Shown: piece after piece, positions 28,970-38,584 of the stretch | Layout of the letters: the number at the start of each line of letters is the position of its first letter | How positions within the stretch are numbered: the first letter of the stretch is position 1 | Assembly: GCA_027214255.1 (NCBI GenBank) | Contig: JAPWHL010000010.1 | Coordinates: forward strand, 62,001-126,000 | DNA: 64,000 nt | Origin: Roseovarius aestuarii | GTDB lineage: Bacteria > Pseudomonadota > Alphaproteobacteria > Rhodobacterales > Rhodobacteraceae | Direction of reading: 5' to 3' | Program-made: the position numbers and the translations under genes | Notes under the pieces: model-generated | What the model was told of the DNA's origin: nothing | Seen by the model: the letters and a program-made list of their open reading frames with translations, nothing else | The model's database searches: none

Positions 28970-29398
28970 ATGTCATTGAAATATCTGCACACGATGGTCA
29001 GGGTTAAGGATCTGGAGGCGTCCGTCGCCTTTTTTGAACTGCTGGGCCTAAAGGAAACCCGTCGCATGGATCATGAAGGCGGACGATTTACGCTGTTGTT
29101 CATGGCCCCTCCGGGCCAAGAGGAATGCGCGGTTGAATTGACCTATAATTGGGACGGTGACGATGGCCTACCGTCCGACAGCCGTCATTTTGGGCATCTG
29201 GCCTATAGCGTCAGCAATATCTATGATATTTGTCAGCACCTTATGGACAATGGCGTCATCATCAACCGCCCCCCTCGCGATGGCCACATGGCATTTGTTC
29301 GCAGCCCCGACAATATCTCGATCGAATTACTGCAAGAGGGAGAAGCCCTGCCAGCCGCCGAGCCGTGGGCCAGTATGGAAAACACGGGCCACTGGTGA
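28970..29398 (+). CDS. gloA: Lactoylglutathione lyase (glyoxalase I)
   Basis: Converts the methylglyoxal-glutathione hemithioacetal to S-lactoylglutathione. The 142-residue VOC-fold protein begins LKYLHTMVRVKDLEASVAFF with the metal-ligand His, and contains ECAVELTYNWDGDDG (metal-ligand Glu), FGHLAYSVSNIYDIC and IELLQEGEAL. ATG at 28970 has AGAGGAG upstream. Its stop overlaps the next gene's GTG start, so the two are translationally linked although functionally unrelated. Confidence 0.93.
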   Translation: MSLKYLHTMVRVKDLEASVAFFELLGLKETRRMDHEGGRFTLLFMAPPGQEECAVELTYNWDGDDGLPSDSRHFGHLAYSVSNIYDICQHLMDNGVIINRPPRDGHMAFVRSPDNISIELLQEGEALPAAEPWASMENTGHW

Positions 29399-30138
29399 TC
29401 CCCCGCGCGTTGATCAGCGCATTCGCGGCGCTCTCGCTAATTTCGGCGGGGGCGGCGCAGGCCTCTTGCCGGCTGGCGCTGGTTTTGGCGCTGGACGTGT
29501 CTGCGTCGGTCGATGCGGATGACTATGATCTGCAACGTCTGGGGTTGGCCGCCGCGTTAGACGCCCCGGACGTGCGCCACGCGATTCTAGAAGGCGTAAA
29601 TGGATATGTCGCACTGGCTGTTTTTGAATGGAGTGGGCGATTTCAGCAAAAAACACATCTGGAATGGACGCCGTTGCGCAACCACGGCGATATTGACCGC
29701 GCCGTTGTGACATTGGGCGCGATGACGCGCAGCCGTAATGACATGCCCACAGCCGTTGGACAGGCCTTGGGCTATGGTGCGACCCTGCTACGCCACGCCC
29801 CGCACTGTGACCGTCAAGTCATCGACATATCGGGCGATGGCATAAACAACGAAGGCTATCGCCCCGTGCATGCCTATCGGCATTTCCCCCTGCGCGACGT
29901 GGTGGTAAATGGCTTGGTCATTTTGGGCGATGATCCTGAAGTGATGGCGTTCTATTCGGGCGAGGTCCTGCATGGTCCCGGTGCCTTTCTAGAGGTGGCT
30001 GACGGGTTTGACGGTTTCCAAGCCGCCATGACCCGTAAACTGTATCGCGAGATCAACAATATCATGATCGGCGGATTAAACCCTGCTCAAGGAATAGACA
30101 GCCCCCCACCACGCCTTACGTCGCGGCCGCGCGGATAA
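29395..30138 (+). CDS. DUF1194 protein with von Willebrand factor A fold
   Basis: A 247-residue exported protein. The signal peptide is ALISAFAALSLISAGAAQAS (residues 4-23), and the mature part starts with LALVLALDVSASVDADDYDL, whose DVSAS is a MIDAS metal-ion site of a vWA domain. RQVIDISGDGINNEGYRP carries the later Asp of that site. This is the DUF1194 pattern. A periplasmic metal-dependent adhesion or assembly role is inferred; nothing specific is known. The start is the GTG overlapping the gloA stop as GTGA; the open frame extends upstream only within gloA. Confidence 0.88.
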   Translation: MIPRALISAFAALSLISAGAAQASCRLALVLALDVSASVDADDYDLQRLGLAAALDAPDVRHAILEGVNGYVALAVFEWSGRFQQKTHLEWTPLRNHGDIDRAVVTLGAMTRSRNDMPTAVGQALGYGATLLRHAPHCDRQVIDISGDGINNEGYRPVHAYRHFPLRDVVVNGLVILGDDPEVMAFYSGEVLHGPGAFLEVADGFDGFQAAMTRKLYREINNIMIGGLNPAQGIDSPPPRLTSRPRG

Positions 30139-30250
30139 GCCGCGCGATTGCACCGTTTATCGCCGCCCTGTTGTGATACCCTTTGTCCCCCAGGTCGCGA
30201 ACGGTGTCATAACCTATAAGCCATTGATCCGGGTTCGCGACCAAGCCGTT

Positions 30251-30751
30251 CTAATAGATGTAACGAATTTGATCGGTCCAATACCGTTCCACCCGTCGCA
30301 GCGAGGTTGCAATCTGGTCAATACCGTCCATCCCCAACACGCCCTTGTCTTGTAGACCAACGGCATGGCGCACGAAAAGTTTTGAGATGACATCACGAAT
30401 CCCGCGCCCTTTTGGCGTCAGGCGTACCCGCACTGATCGCCGGTCAATCTCGCAGCGCTGGTGATGCATATACTCCATTTCGACCAGCTTCTTTAGGTTA
30501 TAGCTGACGTTACTACCTTGATAGTACCCACGCGACTTTAACTCGCCTGCCGTCACCTCGTTGTCACCGATATTGAACAGCAACAACGCTTGAACCGCGT
30601 TGATTTCCAGAACGCCAACGCGTTCAAATTCGTCCTTGATGACGTCCAGCAACAACCGGTGCAACCGTTCCACCAATGCCAACGCGTCCAGATAACCTGC
30701 CATGAACCCATGTTCGGTGCCGGGGGGCGCCAAGTGATTATGCAAACTCAT
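30251..30751 (-). CDS. MarR-family winged-helix regulator (LdtR-like)
   Basis: A 166-residue transcription factor. The wing-helix region includes VTAGELKSRGYYQGSNVSYN then LKKLVEMEYMHH, and the wing RCEIDRRSVRVRLTPKG. The sequence style matches the alphaproteobacterial LdtR group, which controls cell-wall L,D-transpeptidase genes in Liberibacter and relatives. No target gene is nearby, so it probably acts in trans. Confidence 0.85.
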   Translation of the reverse strand: MSLHNHLAPPGTEHGFMAGYLDALALVERLHRLLLDVIKDEFERVGVLEINAVQALLLFNIGDNEVTAGELKSRGYYQGSNVSYNLKKLVEMEYMHHQRCEIDRRSVRVRLTPKGRGIRDVISKLFVRHAVGLQDKGVLGMDGIDQIATSLRRVERYWTDQIRYIY

Positions 30752-30843
30752 ATTTTTCTCCGTGCGATACTGCTCGAAGATGGACCCTGACGCATAATGC
30801 CGAATAATCGGTTAAACCCCGGCAATAGCTGATAAAATGCTAT

Positions 30844-31128
30844 CTATTTTGTGGCACCCGATGCCCCGGACCGGGCCGCGATGTCACGAATTAAGTCGCT
30901 AAACCGTGCAGGGGCTGGCACTTGGCCGGTCACCCATTGATAAAGATCCTGATCATTCTCTTCCAAAATAGCATCATACAGATCAAGGGATTGAGCGGAT
31001 AGCCCGGCCAATTCCGTCTGCGCAAAACGGGTTAGGATGATGTCCATTTCCTTGATCCCGCGCCGCATGGACCGCATGGTCATGCGACGCAGACGCACGT
31101 CACGCGTCTCGATGTGCGAGTCAGGCAT
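30844..31128 (-). CDS. sdhE: FAD assembly factor SdhE (YgfY/SDHAF2 type)
   Basis: A 94-residue protein that assists covalent flavinylation of succinate dehydrogenase. The N-terminal RLRRMTMRSMRRGIKEMDII contains the RGxxE signature, followed by LILRF-type helix ILTRFAQTELAGLSAQSLDL and YDAILEENDQDLYQWVTGQV. It overlaps the upstream XRE gene by eight bases, so the two form a unit. Confidence 0.9.
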   Translation of the reverse strand: MPDSHIETRDVRLRRMTMRSMRRGIKEMDIILTRFAQTELAGLSAQSLDLYDAILEENDQDLYQWVTGQVPAPARFSDLIRDIAARSGASGATK

Positions 31129-31519
31129 CTTGACCCTTTATCAATGTCTGCAAACGCCGTTCAGCACGTGCCAGGCGCGAAGCCGCGCGGGTCATCTGGG
31201 CGCTGATATCGCGGATTTCATTAAACAGCTCGGCAGCCCCTTCCGGCATTTCCGCCTCGGCAGGATCGCCCGGCCCGTCACCTTCGCCGGACATCAACCA
31301 CAGGAGAGAGACGTTCAATAGACCCGCCAAAATCGACAGGTGGTTCGCGCGAGGGTCTGCCAGATCGTTTTCCCAGCCATCCAGTGTCTTCTTCTTTACG
31401 CCAAGACGTTTGGCCAATTGGGCTTGCGTCATACCCGCGCCTTCGCGGGCGCCGGTCAGGCGATCTCCGAACGTTGTAGCATTAGGATCGAACCAACTGG
31501 CTGGTGCGTCGGAATTCAT
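31121..31519 (-). CDS. XRE-family helix-turn-helix protein
   Basis: A 132-residue DNA-binding protein. The Cro/CI-type HTH lies at about residues 16-72 (MTQAQLAKRLGVKKKTLDGW), and the C-terminal half is a helical, probably coiled-coil segment (DISAQMTRAASRLARAERRL). The ATG at 31519 is preferred over frame-open codons upstream that would overlap the aminotransferase. The eight-base overlap with sdhE implies co-expression; the target is unknown. Confidence 0.85.
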   Translation of the reverse strand: MNSDAPASWFDPNATTFGDRLTGAREGAGMTQAQLAKRLGVKKKTLDGWENDLADPRANHLSILAGLLNVSLLWLMSGEGDGPGDPAEAEMPEGAAELFNEIRDISAQMTRAASRLARAERRLQTLIKGQDA

Positions 31520-31586
31520 AGTATACCTTTCTGGCGATCGTGCTTGATCCGCCTTGGCGTGCAACCTAAGACATACCCGTCCTTGA

Positions 31587-32807
<1,221 letters not shown>

Positions 32808-32934
32808 GTCAGGCGGGTGCCCGTAACGTAACGTCAACGCAGGTAGGCAGGCATGCATTGCGGGCGATCAGACCTTTGACAGAGCTCCCTGCTCTGAATA
32901 AGTTGCCCGCTACAGCACTCACCAAGGGGCCATT

Positions 32935-33333
32935 GTGACCGATTTACCGGACTACTACTTTCGCGTGCGCGAAAACGGGGCCTTTGTCTTTCGGGTGGAT
33001 ACCGAAAACCGACAGCGTCGGATCGAGATGGACCAAATCGCCGTCGTCAACATCCGTAAGGGCGAAATCAAGCCGCACGGCGAGCGCGAATTAACCGAGC
33101 ACGACATGGACGTGATCCGCGATTGGATGGAAGAACGTCTGGAGTTGCTGGAATATCGTGACATAGACGATATCCATCGTGCCGTGGATTACCTGAACAC
33201 CACTGCGCAATGGGCTCAATCCAAGGCGACTGACGCGCAACTGGAAGCGGTGACAGACGCATTGTTGCTGGCCATGCACGACTTGCGCACGGTGCTGGTG
33301 CGCAAAAAGGCCGACAGGCTGTTGGACGACTGA
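32935..33333 (+). CDS. Conserved hypothetical protein
   Basis: Family not recognised. The 132-residue acidic protein is soluble, with no signal peptide or membrane segment. An N-terminal strand-rich part (YYFRVRENGAFVFRVDTENR) is followed by helices (ELTEHDMDVIRDWMEERLEL and a C-terminal helix to RLLDD). Codon use and base composition fit the surrounding genes. The GTG at 32935 has AAGGGG eight bases upstream. Confidence 0.75.
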   Translation: MTDLPDYYFRVRENGAFVFRVDTENRQRRIEMDQIAVVNIRKGEIKPHGERELTEHDMDVIRDWMEERLELLEYRDIDDIHRAVDYLNTTAQWAQSKATDAQLEAVTDALLLAMHDLRTVLVRKKADRLLDD

Positions 33334-33467
33334 CCGCGCCCAACGCGCAGGTATTCAAGGGGCGCTTTTCGATGTGCGCCCTTCGCCCCCCCTCTTTGAC
33401 CCGCCAAATGTGACAGGGCCTACGTCTGGTCAGTGTGTCAAAGCCCGGTGTGGTGGGTGTCGCCATT

Positions 33468-33485
33468 AATAAATGACCATTTATT
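33468..33485 (+). promoter_or_regulatory. 18-bp operator-like palindrome upstream of the amidase unit
   Basis: AATAAATGACCATTTATT is a perfect palindrome with 8-bp arms around AC. It overlaps the AT-rich segment just before TTGACA (33488-33493), a candidate -35 box, 137 bp before the amidase start. A 17/18 identical copy lies at 40751-40768 before the acyl-CoA synthetase. Placement and symmetry suggest binding by the island's TetR regulator (inference). Confidence 0.65.
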
Positions 33486-33621
33486 TATTGACATATCAGC
33501 CTGCACCGACAAGCATAAACGATAACCAGACAGAATTAGGCAACGGAGACATCCATTCAGGGCCGTGGCGCGCAAGGCCACTGGTCTGGGCGCTGGGCAC
33601 GATTTGGAGGGGATTGAGATC

Positions 33622-35091
33622 ATGACACCAAAGGATCAGACGGACCTTTGCCATCTTTCCGCTACAGATGCTTTGGCAATGTTCAACGCCAGAACCCTGT
33701 CCCCCGTCGAGCTATTGCAGGCCCAAATCCAACGTACCGAACACACCGAAGATACAATCAACGCTTTTTCCCAAACCTTTTTTGACGCGGCAATGGACGC
33801 CGCGCGCGCCTCCGAAAAGCGATATGCCAAAGGCGCGCCCGTCGGTGCCCTTGATGGGCTCACTCTTGCGGCCAAGGCCGAAAACAGCATCAAGGGATTG
33901 CCGGGGGAATATGGCTCGCTCGTGCATAAGGGCAAGATATCCATCCAAACTGACACTATCATCGAGCGGTGCCTGATCGAAAACGCGATCATCCACGCCC
34001 AGACGACAACCCCCGAGTTCAGCTGTGTAGGCGTTTGCCACAGCAAATTATGGGGTGTCACGCGCAACCCATGGAATCCTGATTTTAGCCCCGGTGGATC
34101 CTCCGGAGGATCAGGGGCCAGTCTGGCAATCGGTTCAGCATCGCTGGCCACCGGATCCGATATCGCGGGATCCATTCGCATCCCCGCATCGGCCTGTGGT
34201 GTTGTCGGATTTAAACCTCCCTACGGGCGCGTTCCGCAATCGACACCCTTCAATTATGACAGCTTTTGTCACAACGGCCCAATGGCACGCAGTATTGCAG
34301 ACTGTATCTTGCTGCAAAACGTTCTGGCCGGCCCGTCATCGCGCGACATAACCAGCCTGAAGCCCAAGCTGACATTACCCGCACAGCCCAGCCCGGTAAA
34401 AGGCATGTCTATCGCCTATAGCCCCGACTTGGGGTATTTTGATATCGATCCCGAGGTGCGCCGCAACACCGAGAATGCGTTAGACATACTGCGCGATGCT
34501 GGTGCCGAAGTCCACGAAGTGGCGCTGGGTTGGACCGAGGACACATTGACAGCCGCAATGGACTATCTGGGCCATTTTTTTGGCAACTCGATCGCACAGT
34601 TTTTGGACACACATCCAGACGACATCACCGGTTACGCCCGCGCCTTTGCCGAGTTCAGCCGGAAAACCACGGCAAAGGCCAATTTTCGCGCGCTCTCTCT
34701 GGCTGGCGAAATGTACGAACGCTTGGCCGAGATTCATCGAACACATGATGCCTTGATCTGCCCGACGCTGGCAGTCCCATCCGTGCCCGCAGATTTTGAT
34801 TGGACGATTGATCCGCGTATAAACGACATACTTTCCAGCACGGATCCGATGATGGTCAGTTGGTGCCTGACTTACCCCTTCAATATGCTGTCTCGATGCC
34901 CGGTCTTGCAGGTGCCCAGTGGGCGGGCGGCAAACGGTGTGCCCACCGGCGTGCAAATCATAGGGCGCACCTATGAAGACGCCGATGTATTCCGCATCGG
35001 GGCCGCAATCGAGCAAGCGCAAAATTGGTACGCAACGTCTGACATGCGCCCTGACCCATCCTCATGGACCAAAACCGGAGACTCTGAATGA
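33622..35091 (+). CDS. Amidase (amidase signature family)
   Basis: A 489-residue hydrolase of the Ser-cisSer-Lys family that cleaves amides to carboxylic acid and ammonia. The Lys is in LTLAAKAENSIKGLPG, and the signature starts PGGSSGGSGASLAIGS and continues ATGSDIAGSIRIPASACG, with the nucleophilic Ser in GSIRIP. The residue after the Lys is Ala rather than the common Asp. ATG at 33622 is preferred, with GGAGGGG ten bases upstream. Its stop overlaps the TetR start (ATGA). Context suggests it hydrolyses an imported amide before CoA activation. Confidence 0.9.
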   Translation: MTPKDQTDLCHLSATDALAMFNARTLSPVELLQAQIQRTEHTEDTINAFSQTFFDAAMDAARASEKRYAKGAPVGALDGLTLAAKAENSIKGLPGEYGSLVHKGKISIQTDTIIERCLIENAIIHAQTTTPEFSCVGVCHSKLWGVTRNPWNPDFSPGGSSGGSGASLAIGSASLATGSDIAGSIRIPASACGVVGFKPPYGRVPQSTPFNYDSFCHNGPMARSIADCILLQNVLAGPSSRDITSLKPKLTLPAQPSPVKGMSIAYSPDLGYFDIDPEVRRNTENALDILRDAGAEVHEVALGWTEDTLTAAMDYLGHFFGNSIAQFLDTHPDDITGYARAFAEFSRKTTAKANFRALSLAGEMYERLAEIHRTHDALICPTLAVPSVPADFDWTIDPRINDILSSTDPMMVSWCLTYPFNMLSRCPVLQVPSGRAANGVPTGVQIIGRTYEDADVFRIGAAIEQAQNWYATSDMRPDPSSWTKTGDSE

Positions 35092-35771
35092 CAGCAAAGA
35101 AACCCGCCGACACCGACAAACGTCAATGGCGCCAAATGCCGGCCGAGTTCCGCCGCCGCCAGTTAATGGACGCTACGATCGCGGTAATTTCTGATGTCGG
35201 AATTTCCAAAGCCACGGTTGGTCTTGTCGCCGCCCATGCCAAGTTAAGCCCGGCCATCGTCAATCTGCAGTTTGGCAACAAGAACACGATGTTGGTCGAA
35301 ACATTCAAATCCATGCGCAACGATTTTCGGGATGCATGGGTCGCGGCGCAGGTTGCAGATGTTGCGCGCGATAATGTTGCAATGCGTATCTCGAACATGT
35401 TGCAAGTCTATTTTTACCCCGAGCAATGCTCGCCGCAAAAACTGCGCGTATGGTTCGCGTTTTTAGGCGAGGCAGCTGCCCGCGAAACCTATTTGGACAT
35501 CACACAGCGCTATGAGGACAATTACGTGCGCGCACTGACGGACATGTGCGCCGATCTGATCGCTCAGGGCGGTTACACCCATCTTCGCGCCGAACACATT
35601 GCGCGCTCATTACTGGCGGCCTGTGATGGTCTGTGGGTCGCGCGCATGTTGCGCCCCGACACACTAAGCCCAGAAGCATGTCGCGAAAACCTTGCCGCGC
35701 TTTTGGCAATGGCGTTTCCGGACCATTTTCCGGCGTCTCCCAATTCCAACGAAGATACGGCAACCGCTTAA
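35088..35771 (+). CDS. TetR-family regulator, BetI-like
   Basis: A 227-residue regulator. The HTH is at about residues 20-65 (FRRRQLMDATIAVISDVGIS then KATVGLVAAHAKLSPAIVNL), and the C-terminal ligand-binding part (LRVWFAFLGEAAARETYLDI) resembles the BetI type. The start overlaps the amidase stop by four bases. It most likely controls this island through the palindromes at 33468 and 40751. The ligand would be the imported substrate or its CoA ester. Confidence 0.88.
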   Translation: MTAKKPADTDKRQWRQMPAEFRRRQLMDATIAVISDVGISKATVGLVAAHAKLSPAIVNLQFGNKNTMLVETFKSMRNDFRDAWVAAQVADVARDNVAMRISNMLQVYFYPEQCSPQKLRVWFAFLGEAAARETYLDITQRYEDNYVRALTDMCADLIAQGGYTHLRAEHIARSLLAACDGLWVARMLRPDTLSPEACRENLAALLAMAFPDHFPASPNSNEDTATA

Positions 35772-35820
35772 TCAGCCGGCGGAAATTACCTTAACAAAAT
35801 GAACAGTGGAGGAAATTGAT

Positions 35821-37377
35821 ATGACATACCGAGTCACAGCCGGATTTAACCGGCGCGGTTTTTTGAAATCAACGGCCTTGGGGGCCTTGGCTGCAACTTT
35901 GCCGTTTGGCGGCGCTCAGGCCGCCCCGAAACGGGGTGGGCATCTTCGCGTTGGTAAAGCGCATGGCGAAACCACTGATACTTTGGACCCCGGCACATGG
36001 GGCAGCGGCTTTGATACGCCGCTGAGCTTTGCAATTCATGGCCATTTGACCGAGGTCGCGCCGGACGGCACCCTTGCCGCAGAGCTTGCCGAAAGCTGGG
36101 AGGCCACCCCGGACGCGAAAACATGGCGTTTGAAAATCAGAAAGGGTGTGTCCTTTCACAGTGGAAAGCCCCTGACCGTGGAGGATGTAATCCAGTCGAT
36201 CAATCACCACCGCGGCGAGGATTCGACGTCGGTCATCGGCCCGTTGGTAAAGCCAATCGTGGATGTGCGGGCGGAAGGGGATGACACCGTCGTTGTCGAT
36301 CTGGACGCGGGCAACGCCGATTTCCCATTCACTCTAACAGACTATCACATGGCGATTTTGCCCGCGACGGCAGACGGGATCGACTGGCGGTCCGGCGACG
36401 GATGCGGCAGCTATGTGCTTAAAAGCTTCAAACCCGGCGTCTCTGTCGAGCTCGCGCGCAATCCCAACCATTGGCGTGACAACGTGGCATGGTTCGACAC
36501 CATTGAAATGATTGTATTGTTTGATCAGAACGCGCGCACAACGGCCCTGACCTCGGGCGATGTGCACGCTATTGATCGGCTTGACCTGAAAACCGTTGGG
36601 CTGATGGCGCGTCAACCAGACATCAACATTAGTTCGATCGCGGGCACACAGCACTACACCTTTGCGATGTCCAGCAATCAGGCGCCTTTTGACAACAACC
36701 ACGTTCGACAAGCGTTGAAATACGCAGTGAACCGTGAAGAACTGGTTGAAAAAATCCTGTTTGGCTATGGCTCGCTTGGGAACGATGTACCTATCGGTCA
36801 GGGTCAGCGCTATTTTAATACCGAGTTAGAGCAACGCCCCTATGACCCGGACAAAGCGAAATGGCATTTGAAACAAGCAGGCCTCGACAGCGTGTCCGTT
36901 ACCCTGTCGGCGGCCGATGCGGCCTACACCGGGGCAGTGGATGCAGCCGTTCTTTATCAAAACTCCGCCAAGGCGGCTGGAATTGACATCAAGGTCATCC
37001 GTGAGGCGAACGATGGGTATTGGGCCGACGTTTGGCGCAAAAAGCCCTTCACAACCGTTTACTGGGGGGGGCGGCCCGTCGAAGATCAGATGTTTTCCAC
37101 CGCTTATGCCTGTGGCGGCGCGTGGAATGATACGTTCTTTTGCAATGACCGTTTCGAGGAATTGATGATCGCCGCCCGCGCTGAGTTGAACAACGACACG
37201 CGCCGCTCGATGTATTTCGAGATGCAGCAGATCCTGCGCGATGATGGCGGTGCGGTGATTCCGATGTTCGCCAACTATGTCTTTGGGACATCCAACAAAA
37301 TCGGCCTGCCCGAAACGATGGGATCAAACTGGGATATGGACGGCGAACGCTGGGCCGAGCGGTGGTGGTTCGCGTAA
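35821..37377 (+). CDS. ABC transporter solute-binding protein, family 5, Tat-exported
   Basis: A 518-residue periplasmic binding protein of the peptide/nickel/opine family. The N-terminus has a twin-arginine signal (NRRGFLKSTALGALAATLPF) before GGAQA, and the mature part contains DTLDPGTWGSGFDTPLSFAI, LAESWEATPDAKTWRLKIRK and GVSFHSGKPLTVEDVIQSIN. ATG at 35821 follows GGAGGAAATTG. No permease or ATPase gene adjoins it, so the rest of the transporter must be elsewhere. A terminator follows. Confidence 0.92.
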   Translation: MTYRVTAGFNRRGFLKSTALGALAATLPFGGAQAAPKRGGHLRVGKAHGETTDTLDPGTWGSGFDTPLSFAIHGHLTEVAPDGTLAAELAESWEATPDAKTWRLKIRKGVSFHSGKPLTVEDVIQSINHHRGEDSTSVIGPLVKPIVDVRAEGDDTVVVDLDAGNADFPFTLTDYHMAILPATADGIDWRSGDGCGSYVLKSFKPGVSVELARNPNHWRDNVAWFDTIEMIVLFDQNARTTALTSGDVHAIDRLDLKTVGLMARQPDINISSIAGTQHYTFAMSSNQAPFDNNHVRQALKYAVNREELVEKILFGYGSLGNDVPIGQGQRYFNTELEQRPYDPDKAKWHLKQAGLDSVSVTLSAADAAYTGAVDAAVLYQNSAKAAGIDIKVIREANDGYWADVWRKKPFTTVYWGGRPVEDQMFSTAYACGGAWNDTFFCNDRFEELMIAARAELNNDTRRSMYFEMQQILRDDGGAVIPMFANYVFGTSNKIGLPETMGSNWDMDGERWAERWWFA

Positions 37378-37383
37378 GTCATC

Positions 37384-37410
37384 GGCGGCCCGGCATTGCG
37401 CCGGGTCGCC
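37384..37410 (+). terminator. Terminator between convergent genes
   Basis: GGCGGCCCGGC / GCCGGGTCGCC form an 11-bp stem with one G-T pair and a 5-base loop, seven bases after the binding-protein stop, followed by GTCTTT. It can serve both converging transcripts. Confidence 0.65.
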
Positions 37411-37414
37411 GTCT

Positions 37415-38584
37415 TTAGCCCCAGTCGGTGTAAACGCCCAGACCACGTTTCTTGATCTGCCCCGCCATGATCACCCGTTGAATTTCTGACGTGCCTTCCC
37501 AGATGCGATCGACTCGGATGTCGCGATACAGCCGCTCCACCGGGTTTTCGCGCATGTACCCACGCCCGCCAAGGATCTGGACAGCCTCGTCAATCACACG
37601 CCCGGCCATTTCCGAACAATAGAGCTTTAGCGCGCTGGCGCGGGCGTGGATCTGTTTGCGGTCAGCACCTTTGTCGATCTCCCATGCCACACGGTAAAGC
37701 ATGCTTTTAGCAGCGAAAATCTGCATCGCCATATCTGCCAGCTTGAATTCGATAGACTGAAAGTCGCGGATCGCGGTCCCAAATTGTCGGCGTTCCGCCG
37801 CAAAGTCATTCGCCACCTCGGCGGCACGGATCGCGGCCCCTAACGTGTGACACGCAATCTGCAATCGCGCCTCGACAAACCAATCCTTGGTCAACTCAAA
37901 CCCGTCGCCGACCTTGCCCAGCAGCCGGTCAACAGGTACGCGAGCGTCGTTAAATTCCAGTTCGGCATGATCATTGCAAAAGCTATGCATGAACTTGGGT
38001 GACCGCAGATGCGTCATACCTTCGGTCGGGTTGTCCACCAAAAACATCGAGGATTTAGCCGGGTCGCCATCAACATTTGCCTGCACGAGAATAAAGTTCG
38101 AGCGATTGAACGAGGTCACAAACCACTTCACACCCGACAACACCCAGTGATCTCCGTCTAGACGGGCGGTGGCCTTAATCGCTCCGGCATCCGATCCGGC
38201 CTCGGGTTCGGTGATAGCGACACAGGGCCGTCGCTCGCCTTGGCAGGATGGAATCAGGAATTCGTCAATCTGCGCCTGCGTGCCATGTTTCAGCACTATG
38301 GCCGGACGCGGCACACCTGACCACAAGCCGTTGGTGACACGCCCCAATTGTTCCTCGATCACGGTCTGTTCAAGAAACGTAAACCCCTGCCCGCCGTGCT
38401 CTTTGGCGTGATTGATCCCGCCAAATCCCCACTCCTGCACCTGTTTTTGCACGGCAGCGTAATCAGTGTCGGGAAGGATGCCGTTTTCGTCAGTGATCAG
38501 TTCCAGAGGTTGCAACACCTGATCAGCAAAGTCGCGCGCACGTATCGCCAACTCTTTTTCGCGAGGGGAAAGGTCAAGATCCAT
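37415..38584 (-). CDS. Acyl-CoA dehydrogenase
   Basis: A 389-residue FAD enzyme that introduces an alpha-beta double bond into an acyl-CoA. Signature segments are CVAITEPEAGSDAGAIKATA, the flavin-contact ALKLYCSEMAGRVIDEAVQI then LGGRGYMRENPVER, and the C-terminal RIWEGTSEIQRVIMAGQIKK, with the catalytic-base Glu in or near this segment. Substrate chain length is not predictable. The start overlaps the stop of the acyl-CoA synthetase gene by 11 bases; together they would activate an acid and oxidise its CoA ester. Confidence 0.92.
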   Translation of the reverse strand: MDLDLSPREKELAIRARDFADQVLQPLELITDENGILPDTDYAAVQKQVQEWGFGGINHAKEHGGQGFTFLEQTVIEEQLGRVTNGLWSGVPRPAIVLKHGTQAQIDEFLIPSCQGERRPCVAITEPEAGSDAGAIKATARLDGDHWVLSGVKWFVTSFNRSNFILVQANVDGDPAKSSMFLVDNPTEGMTHLRSPKFMHSFCNDHAELEFNDARVPVDRLLGKVGDGFELTKDWFVEARLQIACHTLGAAIRAAEVANDFAAERRQFGTAIRDFQSIEFKLADMAMQIFAAKSMLYRVAWEIDKGADRKQIHARASALKLYCSEMAGRVIDEAVQILGGRGYMRENPVERLYRDIRVDRIWEGTSEIQRVIMAGQIKKRGLGVYTDWG

